The notes under the pieces are model-generated. The model was not told the origin of the DNA, did no database searches, and saw only the letters and a program-made list of their open reading frames with translations. Of a DNA stretch of 64,000 bases, positions 46,277-55,541 are shown piece by piece; position 1 is the stretch's first letter; every line of letters begins with the position of its first letter. A program made the translations under genes and the position numbers. Origin of the DNA: Bacillaceae bacterium OF18-1A (GTDB lineage Bacteria > Bacillota > Bacilli > Bacillales > Bacillaceae_G); contig JAQEWB010000002.1 in NCBI GenBank assembly GCA_027694045.1, positions 806,001-870,000 on the forward strand. The letters are read 5' to 3'.

Positions 46277-46901
46277 TATGATCAAGTACTTCAATTCCGA
46301 TAATCTGACCGCATTCTACTAAACGTTTTGTTACTTCAATATCTTCTCGACTCGGCGTAGGGTCTCCTGAGGGATGGTTATGAAGACATATGATAGAGGC
46401 TGCTGCGCGGCGGAACGCTTCTTTAAAAACTTCCCTTGGATGTACAATCGACGTGTTCAAACTTCCAATAAAAATCGTTTGCCTATGTATAACTTGATTC
46501 TTCGTATTCAAATATAAACACACGAAATGTTCCTGATGCAAGAAGCGCATTTCTTCCATCATGTATTTCGCACAATCTTCTGGACTTCGAATGCTATATC
46601 TATTTTGGTATTCTAAGCGCACCATTCTTCTACCTAATTCAAAAGCGGCTATAAGCTGAGACGCCTTAGCAATTCCAACACCATGTATACTGATTAACTC
46701 TTCTAACGTCGCATCTTTCAACATACGTAAACCATCAAAGTGATGCAAAATTTTATCTGATAATGTTAAAACCGTTTCTTCTTTAGAACCTGTTCTGAGT
46801 AACACTGCAAGGAGCTCCCGATTCGATAAACTTTCAGCTCCTTCTACTAGTAAACGTTCCCGTGGCTGTTCTTCTCTTACAACATCACGAATGCCGTTCA
46901 T
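46277..46901 (-). CDS. radC: RadC-family JAB/MPN protein, 5' exon (split by intron)
   Basis: RadC is a conserved JAMM-domain protein of unclear function (not a proven repair protein). This exon encodes the first 208 residues: N-terminal helix-hairpin-helix region (LISIHGVGIAKASQLIAAFELGRR) and the MPN domain with the metal motif HNHPSGDPTPSREDIE (about 170-185). Normal RadC continues DHIIIGD...; here the frame runs into the intron, adding SVRCS and stopping at 46260. Precise intron splicing would give the full 225-residue protein. The ATG follows AAGGGGTGG. Confidence 0.93.
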
Positions 46902-46933
46902 TTCTCCACCCCTTTATTTGTTCTTTCAAAGAA

Positions 46934-46960
46934 AACCCCATGCAATTTTACGCATGGGTT
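46934..46960 (-). terminator. Terminator after maf
   Basis: AACCCATGC pairs with GCATGGGGTT on the minus strand with one bulge, followed by TTCTTTG, at the maf stop codon. Confidence 0.65.
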
Positions 46961-47523
46961 ACATCAATATCAAATTGTTTTAATTCCCGAACAAGACGCG
47001 CGATTGGTAAGCCGACTACACTGTAGTAGTCCCCTTGAATATTTTGAACAAAAATAGACCCTTTCCCTTGAATCCCATAACTTCCCGCTTTATCAAGAGG
47101 TTCCTTCGATGCAACGTATGCATCAATTTCTGCTTCTGTTAATTCCCAAAATGTAACTTCGGTACGCTCATAAAAAGTGACTGTTTTTTCTTTCGCTATA
47201 ATTGCAACACCTGTATACACTTCATGTGTTTTTCCTGACAGTAATTGTAGCATTTCTTTCGCCTCAGTCTCATTAGATGGCTTTCCAAGAATACGCGATT
47301 CATATGTAACAATTGTGTCTGCACCTAACACAATATGATCACTGTTACTTTCTGCTACCGCAGATGCTTTTTGCAGGGCGAGGGACATCACAATATCAGA
47401 AGGTGATGAATATGCACCAATTGTTTCTTCCACTTCACTTACTACAATTTCAAATGGCACACTAGCTAACTCAAGCAATTCCTTTCTCCGAGGTGATCCT
47501 GAAGCTAAAATAATTTTTCTCAT
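46948..47523 (-). CDS. maf: Maf nucleotide pyrophosphatase / septum inhibitor
   Basis: Maf hydrolyses non-canonical nucleoside triphosphates (dTTP/UTP type) and blocks septation when overproduced. The 191-residue protein contains [12 protein letters not shown] (about residues 6-17), LGADTIV (about 70), and [12 protein letters not shown], the family landmarks. I chose the ATG at 47521-47523 with GGAAGGAG upstream; the frame is open seven codons further but without a better site. It lies between radC and spoIIB as in B. subtilis. Confidence 0.94.
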   Translation of the reverse strand: MRKIILASGSPRRKELLELASVPFEIVVSEVEETIGAYSSPSDIVMSLALQKASAVAESNSDHIVLGADTIVTYESRILGKPSNETEAKEMLQLLSGKTHEVYTGVAIIAKEKTVTFYERTEVTFWELTEAEIDAYVASKEPLDKAGSYGIQGKGSIFVQNIQGDYYSVVGLPIARLVRELKQFDIDVTHA

Positions 47524-47697
47524 ATTTTCTCCTTCCTTTCTCACATGAAGCAGAACAATTTATACCAATCGTATCAAAGGAGTAGTTTGCCCACAAATGA
47601 AAAAAATATTAATTTCTCTAAACAAATTCATACTTCTTTACTACATACGATTATACTTCTGCCCTAGGGAAAGCACTTTGCTCTAAATTCAATAGAA

Positions 47698-47725
47698 AAG
47701 AAAGAAGTACGCGTACTTCTTTCTT
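47698..47725 (-). terminator. Terminator after spoIIB
   Basis: A perfect 28-base palindrome centred on TACGCGTA, with TTTCTTTTC following on the minus strand. Confidence 0.75.
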
Positions 47726-47743
47726 CGTCATTTCATTATCCTA

Positions 47744-48706
47744 TCATTTCGCTTTTTTCGAAACAATTTTTTCATACGAAAGTATACCATCAATAATAAC
47801 TTGATTTAACTTAGCTAAAGACTCCTTATCACCTTTCCCTTCTTTCACTGTCTGTACAGCTACTGACGTATACATGTACAGTTTCTTCGCCTCTGCCTGC
47901 TTCATACTTTTTCCAACTTTTTCGACTGCTTTCCATTCTTTTTCAATCGCTTCTATATCTTTTTCATTACTTTTCCCACCAGCTTGTACGCTAGAAGTAT
48001 ATTTTGTTAAATGAGTATATAATGGCTGTACTTTTGTTAAGAATGCTCCAAGTTCTTTATCATCTTTAAGCATCGCTTTATCAGTTATATCCCAGTTTTT
48101 TTTCAAAACGGAAACACCATCATTTTTATATTGCGTCGTTAATTGATTTATCGCCTGTTCATCGCTAGCAATGCCAACAACTAAAGCGTACTTATCACCA
48201 CTCGGTTTCAAAGCTGCAGCGCCCCCATTGCTCTTCCATTCTTCAACAGCTGCCTGTCCCTTTTCTTCAGAAGAATAAACGCCTCCTTGCACAAAATATA
48301 ACTTCATAGGATCTAATGACGCCCCTACCTGTGCTTTAGGCTTTTCCTCTTTTGGTGCTGGTGTTTGTTCTGCCGTTCCACCCGTCTTCGCTTCTTGATT
48401 CTCTGGCTGCTTCGAAGTTGTTACTTCACTTCCTCCTGTCGCCCCTTGTCCTGTGAGTAACTGAAGCATTCCCATCCCAAACACCGTACCGATAACAATT
48501 GCAGTTGCAACGATTGCAATGAATGTATTGCTCCACTTTTTCCGACGTTTTTCCATAGATGCTAATTTCGCTTTTTGAAATGGAACAACGTTTTTCGGCC
48601 TTTCGCTTTCTACCACCATCCAATCAAACTCATCTTTCTTCTTTTCCTCATACTTCGCTTCTGTTCCATTTACTTTCACTGAGATCGTTCGTGATTGCTT
48701 GTCCAT
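47744..48706 (-). CDS. spoIIB: Stage II sporulation protein B, SPOR-domain protein
   Basis: SpoIIB helps septal peptidoglycan dissolution and engulfment during sporulation. The 320-residue protein has a charged cytoplasmic N-terminus, one membrane helix (about residues 62-85), a Pro/Glu/Lys-rich linker and a SPOR domain (about 135-205: KLYFVQGGVYSSEEKGQAAV) that binds septal peptidoglycan. I chose the ATG at 48704-48706, seven bases after AGGTG. The location between folC and maf is that of B. subtilis spoIIB; overall sequence conservation of this family is low, so part of the call rests on position. Confidence 0.85.
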   Translation of the reverse strand: MDKQSRTISVKVNGTEAKYEEKKKDEFDWMVVESERPKNVVPFQKAKLASMEKRRKKWSNTFIAIVATAIVIGTVFGMGMLQLLTGQGATGGSEVTTSKQPENQEAKTGGTAEQTPAPKEEKPKAQVGASLDPMKLYFVQGGVYSSEEKGQAAVEEWKSNGGAAALKPSGDKYALVVGIASDEQAINQLTTQYKNDGVSVLKKNWDITDKAMLKDDKELGAFLTKVQPLYTHLTKYTSSVQAGGKSNEKDIEAIEKEWKAVEKVGKSMKQAEAKKLYMYTSVAVQTVKEGKGDKESLAKLNQVIIDGILSYEKIVSKKAK

Positions 48707-48847
48707 ACACTCACACCTCACCTCTTGTCGTTGTCCGCATCATATCATATTCATTTCGCAAAGAAACGAGATATTTGTCAGATAAATTCGCCAAATAATC
48801 CTATATAATTATCTTATATGTATGCATTTGACTTCATTTGTAGAACA

Positions 48848-48879
48848 AAAAACTAGATAGCAAATACTATCTAGTTTTT
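48848..48879 (-). terminator. Terminator after folC
   Basis: A perfect 13-bp stem, AAAAACTAGATAG (48848-48860) with CTATCTAGTTTTT (48867-48879); the folC stop lies inside and T residues follow. Confidence 0.85.
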
Positions 48880-50172
48880 CTCGCGAATATACTTTCGAAC
48901 TTCAGAAATGAAATAAAGAGATCCTGTTATAATAAACACATCATTTTTTCCTATCATTTCAAGCTTCGTATCAATTGCCTCTTTCCAATTTTCAAAAACT
49001 AATTTTGACTCTTTTTGTGAATATGATGCAAGCTTGTCAGCAGAAATAGCACGATCAAAGGCGAATGTTGTAAAAATCATTTCATTCGCAATTGTTTCTA
49101 ATTGCCCTACCATATTATGCAGTTGTTTGTCTCCAAGAGCAGTAAACAACACGATTACATTTTTATCTTTGTAATGTGCTTTCACTGTTTGTACAAGACT
49201 TTCAATTCCTTCTGGATTATGAGCACCGTCTATTATAATATCCGGATTACTTTTCAACTTTTCAAAGCGTCCAACCCAATACGCCTCACGTAATCCCGTT
49301 CTTATTTCCTCTTCCTCAATTAAAAATGATAAATATGTTTTCAAATACATAATAGCCATAAGTGCTAGCGAGGCATTTCCTACTTGGTGAACACCCTTCA
49401 TTGAAATTCGCATATCTTCAAAAGAGACAAACGGACAAGTAAAATCAAAATGTTCCCCATCTTCGTTAGACTGTTTATGCACAGTTGTAAAATGCTTACC
49501 AAGTTCATATAAGTTTGCCTGATTTTCCTTTGCGACATTTTGAATAACTTGCAATGCTTCCTCATCTTGTACACCAGTAACTACTGGAACTCCAGACTTA
49601 ATAATTCCCGCTTTTTCATATGCAATTTCTCCTAGTGTATTTCCTAAAATATGCATATGATCATGACCGATATTCGTAATAATTGTGAGAACAGGATGAA
49701 TAACATTGGTAGAGTCAAAGCGCCCTCCAAGTCCTGTTTCAAATAAAACAACATCACAGAAATTCACTTTACCGAAATAACAAATTGCCATCACAGTAAT
49801 AATTTCAAACTCAGTCGCTTCCCCTAAATCCGTCTCGTCTAGTTTTTCAACGACTGGCTTTACCAGCTTTACCAGTTCAGTAATCTCTTCATCTGCAATT
49901 GGTGTTCCATTCACACTAATACGCTCATTAAATGTTTCGATATAAGGAGAAGTAAACGTTCCTACCTTATATTTCGCGCCTTCTAACATGTAGCGCATAT
50001 ATGTTAACGTTGAACCTTTTCCATTTGTACCAGCAAGATGAACACTTTTTATGTGACGCTCTGGATTTCCGAGTTCTTCTAGCATCCATCTCATTCTTTC
50101 TAATCCTGGTTTAATTCCAAACTTCAATCGGCTATGAATCCATCCTATCGCTTCTTCGTATGTATGTATCAC
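48871..50172 (-). CDS. folC: Folylpolyglutamate/dihydrofolate synthase
   Basis: FolC adds glutamate to folates and makes dihydrofolate. The 433-residue protein has the ATP-binding loop AGTNGKGSTLTYMRYML (about residues 46-62), TSPYIETFNERISVNG, ETGLGGRFDSTN and HDHMHILGNTLGEIAYEKAGIIK, the Mur-ligase-like pattern, with DGAHNPEG in the C-terminal domain. I chose the GTG at 50170-50172 (AAAGGGG ten bases upstream; protein then starts MIHTYEEAIGW as in relatives). An in-frame TTG nine codons earlier has a weaker site. Confidence 0.94.
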   Translation of the reverse strand: MIHTYEEAIGWIHSRLKFGIKPGLERMRWMLEELGNPERHIKSVHLAGTNGKGSTLTYMRYMLEGAKYKVGTFTSPYIETFNERISVNGTPIADEEITELVKLVKPVVEKLDETDLGEATEFEIITVMAICYFGKVNFCDVVLFETGLGGRFDSTNVIHPVLTIITNIGHDHMHILGNTLGEIAYEKAGIIKSGVPVVTGVQDEEALQVIQNVAKENQANLYELGKHFTTVHKQSNEDGEHFDFTCPFVSFEDMRISMKGVHQVGNASLALMAIMYLKTYLSFLIEEEEIRTGLREAYWVGRFEKLKSNPDIIIDGAHNPEGIESLVQTVKAHYKDKNVIVLFTALGDKQLHNMVGQLETIANEMIFTTFAFDRAISADKLASYSQKESKLVFENWKEAIDTKLEMIGKNDVFIITGSLYFISEVRKYIREKN

Positions 50173-50228
50173 GTATGCTTTTCCCCTTTCAAAAGACAAC
50201 CTTCATCATTCTATTATACGCAAAGAAA

Positions 50229-50255
50229 AGAGACTCACCAATATAGTGAGTCTCT
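50229..50255 (-). terminator. Terminator after valS
   Basis: AGAGACTCAC (50229-50238) pairs with GTGAGTCTCT (50246-50255); TTTCTTTG follows on the minus strand. Confidence 0.8.
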
Positions 50256-50266
50256 AAAAAACATTT

Positions 50267-52912
50267 TTATTTCTCAAGATCTGCTAGACGTTGGCGAACT
50301 GCTTCGCGTTTTTCTAGGTAATCTTGCTCTTTCGCACGCTCTCCTTCAATAACTGCCGCAGGAGCTTTCGCTACGAAACCTTGGTTTGAAAGTTTCTTCT
50401 GTACGCGTTCTACTTCTTTATCAAACTTCTCAAGTTCTTTCTCAAGACGAGCTCTCTCTTCATCAAGATTGATAAGGTCAGCTAACGGTAAGAATAACTC
50501 CGCACCTGATACGATTGCAGTCATTGCTTTTTCTGGCGCTTGTAAATCCGTTTGAATTGTTAATTCGCTCGGGTTACAGAAACGCTCAATGTAAGAGCTG
50601 TTTTTCGTAAGTTGAGCAAGTACAGTCTCATCTTTTGCTTTAATTTGCATTTGAACTTTTTTGCTCATTGGCGTATTTACTTCTGCACGAATGTTACGAA
50701 CAGAGCGAATGATATCAACTAGAAGGTGCATTTCTGCTGCCGCTTCTGTATCTTGTAAATCTTCGCGAACTGTTGGCCACGCTGCAACTGTAATAGATTC
50801 GCCTTCGCGTGGTAAATGTTGCCAAATTTCCTCTGTAACGAATGGCATGAATGGGTGTAATAGACGCATTGTTTGGTCTAATACGTAAGCTAAAATAGAA
50901 CGAGTTGTTTTCTTAGCTGCTTCATCTTCACCGTATAGAGGAAGTTTCGCCATTTCAATGTACCAGTCACAGAAATCATCCCAGATGAAGTTGTATAATG
51001 AACGACCAGCTTCACCGAACTCATATTTATCCATATTGCGTGTTACACTTTCAATTGTTTCATTTAAGCGAGTTAAAATCCACTTATCCGCAACTGATTT
51101 TTCACCAGTTAAATCGATTTCTTCATACTTCATATCATCCATGTTCATTAATACGAAACGTGATGCGTTCCAAATTTTATTAATGAAGTTCCAAGTAGAT
51201 TCTACTTTCTCCATGCTGAAACGTAAGTCTTGACCTGGCGCACTTCCTGTTGATAAGAAGAAGCGCATTGCATCTGCACCGTACTTCTCGATAACATCCA
51301 TTGGGTCAATACCGTTACCAAGAGATTTACTCATTTTACGTCCTTGCTCATCACGAACTAAACCGTGAATTAATACATCTTTAAATGGACGCTCTCCTGT
51401 AAACTCTAAACCTTGGAAAATCATACGAGATACCCAGAAGAAGATAATGTCATAACCAGTTACTAATGCATCTGTTGAATAGTAACGTTTAAAGTCTGCT
51501 GCATCTTCATTTGGCCAACCAAGTGTTGAGAATGGCCATAACGCTGAACTGAACCATGTATCAAGTACGTCGTTATCTTGATTCCAGTTTTCGATATCTG
51601 TCGGTGCTTCTGTACCTACGTATACTTCACCAGTTTCTTTATGATACCAAGCTGGAATGCGGTGTCCCCACCATAACTGACGAGAAATACACCAGTCATG
51701 AATGTTTTCCATCCAGCGTAAGTATGTGTTTTCAAAACGATCTGGTACGAACGTTACTTTTTCTTCTTCTTTTTGTTGAAGCTCAATTGCTTTTTCTGCA
51801 AGTGGCGCCATTTTTACGAACCATTGTGTTGATAAGTAAGGCTCAACAACTGCACCGCTACGCTCACTATGACCTACTGAATGCATATGAGGCTCGATTT
51901 CTACTAATACGCCAGCTTCTTGTAAGTCTTTTACTAATGCTTTACGGCATTCGAAACGATCCATGCCGTTATACTTACCAGCTCTTTCATTCATCGATCC
52001 ATCTTCGTTCATTACTAAAATGCGTGGTAAGTCATGACGGTTACCTACTTCAAAGTCGTTCGGATCATGAGCTGGTGTAATTTTTACAACGCCTGTTCCG
52101 AAGTCTTTTTCTACGTAATCATCAGCAATAATCGGAATCTCACGGCCTACGATTGGAAGTGTAACTGTTTTTCCGATTAAATGTTTGTAACGATCATCTT
52201 CTGGATGTACTGCTACCGCTGTATCACCAAGCATTGTTTCTGGGCGAGTCGTTGCAAGACGAATGTGACCAGATCCATCTGTTAATGGATAGTTCATATG
52301 GTAGAATGCACCTTGAACTTCTTTATGAATTACTTCAATATCAGAAAGGGCCGTGCGTGTTGCCGGGTCCCAGTTAATAATATATTCACCGCGGTAAATT
52401 AAGCCTTTTTCGTATAATTGAACGAATACTTTATTAACCGCATCAGATAAACCTTCGTCTAATGTGAAACGTTCACGAGAATAGTCTAGTCCTAAACCAA
52501 CTTTCCCCCATTGTTGACGAATATGAGAAGCATACTCCTCTTTCCACTCCCAAGCTTTTTCAAGGAACTTCTCACGGCCAAGATCGTAACGTGAAATACC
52601 TTCTTCACGAAGTTTCCCTTCTACTTTCGCTTGCGTTGCAATACCCGCATGGTCCATTCCTGGAAGCCATAATACATCGTATCCTTGCATACGCTTCGTA
52701 CGAGTTAAAATATCTTGAAGTGTTGTATCCCAAGCATGACCTAAATGTAACTTACCAGTTACGTTCGGAGGTGGAATTACAATTGTATAAGGTTGTTTCT
52801 TCTCGTCTCCTGTTGCTTCAAAATATTTGCCTTCAAGCCACCATTTATAGCGGCCTTCTTCAACGGACATATGATCATATTTAGTTGGTAAATTTTTTTC
52901 CGTGTTTGACAT
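50267..52912 (-). CDS. valS: Valyl-tRNA synthetase
   Basis: ValRS attaches valine to tRNA-Val. The 881-residue class I enzyme has the HIGH-type motif in [15 protein letters not shown] (about residues 48-62), the CP1 editing domain (about 190-350) with [19 protein letters not shown], the KMSKS loop in [11 protein letters not shown] (about 525), an anticodon-binding domain and a C-terminal coiled coil (about 815-881) typical of ValRS. AAGGAGGG precedes the ATG, and a T-box leader lies upstream. Confidence 0.98.
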   Translation of the reverse strand: MSNTEKNLPTKYDHMSVEEGRYKWWLEGKYFEATGDEKKQPYTIVIPPPNVTGKLHLGHAWDTTLQDILTRTKRMQGYDVLWLPGMDHAGIATQAKVEGKLREEGISRYDLGREKFLEKAWEWKEEYASHIRQQWGKVGLGLDYSRERFTLDEGLSDAVNKVFVQLYEKGLIYRGEYIINWDPATRTALSDIEVIHKEVQGAFYHMNYPLTDGSGHIRLATTRPETMLGDTAVAVHPEDDRYKHLIGKTVTLPIVGREIPIIADDYVEKDFGTGVVKITPAHDPNDFEVGNRHDLPRILVMNEDGSMNERAGKYNGMDRFECRKALVKDLQEAGVLVEIEPHMHSVGHSERSGAVVEPYLSTQWFVKMAPLAEKAIELQQKEEEKVTFVPDRFENTYLRWMENIHDWCISRQLWWGHRIPAWYHKETGEVYVGTEAPTDIENWNQDNDVLDTWFSSALWPFSTLGWPNEDAADFKRYYSTDALVTGYDIIFFWVSRMIFQGLEFTGERPFKDVLIHGLVRDEQGRKMSKSLGNGIDPMDVIEKYGADAMRFFLSTGSAPGQDLRFSMEKVESTWNFINKIWNASRFVLMNMDDMKYEEIDLTGEKSVADKWILTRLNETIESVTRNMDKYEFGEAGRSLYNFIWDDFCDWYIEMAKLPLYGEDEAAKKTTRSILAYVLDQTMRLLHPFMPFVTEEIWQHLPREGESITVAAWPTVREDLQDTEAAAEMHLLVDIIRSVRNIRAEVNTPMSKKVQMQIKAKDETVLAQLTKNSSYIERFCNPSELTIQTDLQAPEKAMTAIVSGAELFLPLADLINLDEERARLEKELEKFDKEVERVQKKLSNQGFVAKAPAAVIEGERAKEQDYLEKREAVRQRLADLEK

Positions 52913-52929
52913 TATTTTCCCTCCTTAAA

Positions 52930-53170
52930 ATAAAAAATGTCCCTCATCCAAAAAAGGACGAGGGACATCGCGGTACCACCTTTATTTACAAACAAATTCA
53001 GAATTTGCTTATACTCTTAATTTGATAACGGACAAATCCGTCTTTTCCTAATGAGAACTATTCCGTTCAGAAAAGATGCTCCAGGGCTACCTTCTAACAT
53101 AACTATCTAGAGAATCTCCCAGCTACTGATTCTCCTCTCTGAAGACGTTTCTTGTTATACTCTTCCCCTT
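52930..53170 (-). promoter_or_regulatory. T-box leader of valS
   Basis: The 445 bases between ysxE and valS hold a T-box riboswitch. The antiterminator signature GGTGGTACCGCG is at 52980-52969 on the minus strand. It is followed by the terminator ATGTCCCTCGTCC/GGATGAGGGACAT (52937-52968) with TTTTTT. Stem I lies around 53050-53160; within AGAAGGTAGCCC the probable specifier codon GUA (53090-53088) would read tRNA-Val. Uncharged tRNA-Val would promote readthrough into valS. Confidence 0.92.
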
Positions 53171-53271
53171 CAAGGCATTTATATGATTGTTAATTATTAT
53201 ATACAATAGTGTAAAAAACGAAACCTTATTCGTCAAGATAAATTTAAAACTAGGACTTCTCGGGCAAATAC

Positions 53272-53311
53272 AAAAGGAAGATAAGTAGCACCCTCTACTT
53301 ATCTTCCTTTT
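53272..53311 (-). terminator. Terminator after ysxE
   Basis: A perfect 17-bp stem (53272-53288 with 53295-53311) around a six-base loop, followed by TTTTGTATTTG on the minus strand. Confidence 0.9.
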
Positions 53312-53313
53312 CT

Positions 53314-53362
53314 CGTTATTTGCAAGTAGTACAACCCCGACTAATTAAAGTTTCACTTTAAC
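53314..53362. repeat. Dispersed repeat, copy C (degenerate)
   Basis: TTATTTGC...ACCCCGACTAATTAAAGTTTCACTTTA matches the ends of the copies at 9085 and 57848, but the CCCGC/GCGGG hairpin has decayed to CGTTATTTGCAAG. The repeat supplies the ysxE stop codon at 53358-53360. Confidence 0.6.
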
Positions 53363-54383
53363 CGTTCCCTTGCTGGGCAGCTTGTAATTGTGAAAGAAAA
53401 TACTCTATATTGCTAACGAGCCAATGCGATTGTTGCAAGCTCTTTACTCCACGAATCTCATTCTCCTCATTGCGACTCTCTCTTCTTTTTTTATAAAACT
53501 CGATTTGCCGAATAAATTGCGATGGATACGTCATATAAGCGAACATGAGAAGTTGCTCCTCTTTCGTAAATGGAAAGTTTTTTTGATACATTTGATACCA
53601 TTCAAACCGGTCACTCCGTGCAATTGGATATGTGTTTAAAGACCGTGAATAAAAACCTACAATATCTTGCACCGGCGTTGCAAACTTTGATTTTTCTAAG
53701 CTAATAAAATAGCCATTCCGCTCATAGTCAAATAAAAAATGATTAAGAGATACGTTACCGTGCACAAAAGTAATACGTGTTTTTTCTTTTTCTTTCATCG
53801 CATCGTTCCACTCACTTAATTGCTTCGTTGCAAACTCACGAGCTCTCATTACATGATGATAGTACGTACAATATTGCAATTCAAACGGAGACATATACCA
53901 CTTCGCTTCAGATTCTACAAGAAACTCTTCTAACATTTCACCATCATTTTCCCAGCGATCGGATATATTTGTATAATGTTTTTCTAAATCTTCTTCTGTA
54001 TACGTTTCTTCTTTCACTGTTTTTTGATGCAACGTTCCAAGTGTTTGAAACATTTTATGATATTGATCATTATCCTCGCCGTTTCCTTCTGCACGTTCCA
54101 ACCAAGGCATTAAATAATAATTATACGTCCCGTCACTTAAAATATAATTTCCATCCGTCGCATGGTATATAGGTACATAGTTTGAAAACCCTTTTTCCTT
54201 TAAATATTGAATATGGTGCAGAAAATTATTCCGCTCTAACTTCCTGTCCTCTATTTTCTTAAGTGCATACGGACCTTGATTCGTATAAATTTTCGTTACA
54301 CTTCCGTGTTCCTCCATATGCTGTGTATCCAATCTATATTGCCTCACAATGGGTTCATAGCGATTTCGTAATTCCATATCCAT
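53358..54383 (-). CDS. ysxE: CotS-family spore coat protein YsxE
   Basis: A 341-residue protein of the CotS/YsxE family, which resembles aminoglycoside-phosphotransferase kinases and is found in Bacillus spore coats. The kinase-like N-lobe (about residues 25-95) has YALKKIEDRKLE; the catalytic-loop region ITFVHGNVSLNHFLF (about 203-217) has lost the usual catalytic Asp (HGNVS in place of HGDxx). It is directly downstream of spoVID, as in B. subtilis, which supports a coat role. The start ATG at 54381-54383 follows GAAAGGG. It probably has a structural rather than enzymatic function. Confidence 0.88.
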   Translation of the reverse strand: MDMELRNRYEPIVRQYRLDTQHMEEHGSVTKIYTNQGPYALKKIEDRKLERNNFLHHIQYLKEKGFSNYVPIYHATDGNYILSDGTYNYYLMPWLERAEGNGEDNDQYHKMFQTLGTLHQKTVKEETYTEEDLEKHYTNISDRWENDGEMLEEFLVESEAKWYMSPFELQYCTYYHHVMRAREFATKQLSEWNDAMKEKEKTRITFVHGNVSLNHFLFDYERNGYFISLEKSKFATPVQDIVGFYSRSLNTYPIARSDRFEWYQMYQKNFPFTKEEQLLMFAYMTYPSQFIRQIEFYKKRRESRNEENEIRGVKSLQQSHWLVSNIEYFLSQLQAAQQGNG

Positions 54384-54427
54384 ACGAATAACCCTTTCTA
54401 TTTAAAAACATAACCTCTAGGAAAAGA

Positions 54428-54456
54428 AAAGAGGTGAGTGAAAACACTCACTCACT
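54428..54456 (-). terminator. Terminator after spoVID
   Basis: GTGAGTG pairs with CACTCAC around four A/T residues, followed by CTCTTTTCTTTT on the minus strand. Confidence 0.7.
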
Positions 54457-55430
54457 TATTTTGCTTTTGCTCTTGAAACAGGAATATAAATAATCTGTCC
54501 TGCAGTTAAATATATATCTTCTGTTTGATTAACACGGTGTAAATTTTGTACAGATGTTTCATAACGGTCTGCAACAGATTCGATCGTATCTCCTTCTTGC
54601 ACGAAATACATTCTTAACTTTGTAAATTCTTCTTCTGGTTCCTTCGTAAATAATTTTGTTAAATATAGCGCATTTTCATCTCTCTGTGAGTACGTTTCTT
54701 CTTGTTCTTCCTGCTTTTTCGCTTTTTCTTTATTGAAATCTTTACGTCCGAACAGTTCAAATTGCGGCGTCGTTTCCTGCTCTTCTTCACGCTCTACTAC
54801 TTCATGTTCTTCGACTTCCTCTTCTTCTAATTCTTGCTCTTTTCTTTCTTCTAATTGAAACGGTTCAAACGCGTAATCTTCCCATTCATCTGATTGCTTA
54901 TATGCAGGTTCTTCCACATGCGATGCAGGTCGATTGTCATCGGATTCAGCTGAATCATCTTCCAACTCAGCATATGTCTCTTCTTCCTCTTCTTCCTCAA
55001 TTCTTTCTTCATCGCATAAACCTGTAATAGATATATCAGCTAATAATTGTAAGCAGCCGTTTTCCTTTAATTCATAATCAAATTCCTCAATCGATACATA
55101 CAATTCTTCAATTACTTTCACTCGATTTCTTGGAATTGATATTTCAAGTGGAAAGGAATGAACAAGCTCATTAACGCCATCTTCTCTCGTTTCTACATAA
55201 TCAATTGACTTTGCTGGTGATAGCTCTCTTAATGAATAAGCGGAATCATCCTGCCTCGCAACGTACTCTCCCGTTAAATCTAACTGCCCTCTCACGATCA
55301 CTTCATGATCAAGCTCTTCTATCTCAACGTCTGGATCTAACGAAATTGACAAAAGTTCTTCGACTTCCTGTCCTTTTTGGAACCAAACAGATTCTTTTAA
55401 TGAAAATCGTAATGAATGATCTGTTGCCAC
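54456..55430 (-). CDS. spoVID: Stage VI sporulation protein D, coat morphogenetic LysM protein
   Basis: SpoVID lets the spore coat encase the forespore and recruits SafA (gene at 17.4 kb). The 324-residue protein opens with SLRFSLKESVWFQKGQEVEELLSISLDPDV, the conserved N-terminal domain. A very acidic Glu-rich middle (about residues 150-240) follows, and then a C-terminal LysM domain (about 272-320: MYFVQEGDTIESVADRYETSVQNL), the peptidoglycan-precursor-binding module. I chose the GTG at 55428-55430, seven bases after GGAGGGGG; the frame is open 16 codons further without such a site. The downstream gene is ysxE. Confidence 0.9.
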   Translation of the reverse strand: MATDHSLRFSLKESVWFQKGQEVEELLSISLDPDVEIEELDHEVIVRGQLDLTGEYVARQDDSAYSLRELSPAKSIDYVETREDGVNELVHSFPLEISIPRNRVKVIEELYVSIEEFDYELKENGCLQLLADISITGLCDEERIEEEEEEETYAELEDDSAESDDNRPASHVEEPAYKQSDEWEDYAFEPFQLEERKEQELEEEEVEEHEVVEREEEQETTPQFELFGRKDFNKEKAKKQEEQEETYSQRDENALYLTKLFTKEPEEEFTKLRMYFVQEGDTIESVADRYETSVQNLHRVNQTEDIYLTAGQIIYIPVSRAKAK

Positions 55431-55500
55431 TTCTTTTCCCCCTCCCAAACTATAGGTCATTACAGATTTATGTTTCAAAAGCTTACTTTATGAATAAAAA

Positions 55501-55531
55501 AAAATCGCTCCCCTTCATGGAGAGCGATTTT
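55501..55531 (-). terminator. Terminator after hemL
   Basis: AAAATCGCTC (55501-55510) pairs with GAGCGATTTT (55522-55531), continued by CC/GG; on the minus strand TTTTTATTC follows. Confidence 0.85.
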
Positions 55532-55541
55532 CTCTAACACA

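Noticed and set aside
53358..54383. Active aminoglycoside or homoserine kinase activity for YsxE
   Set aside because: The catalytic-loop Asp is replaced (HGNVS) and the gene follows spoVID, so a coat role fits better.
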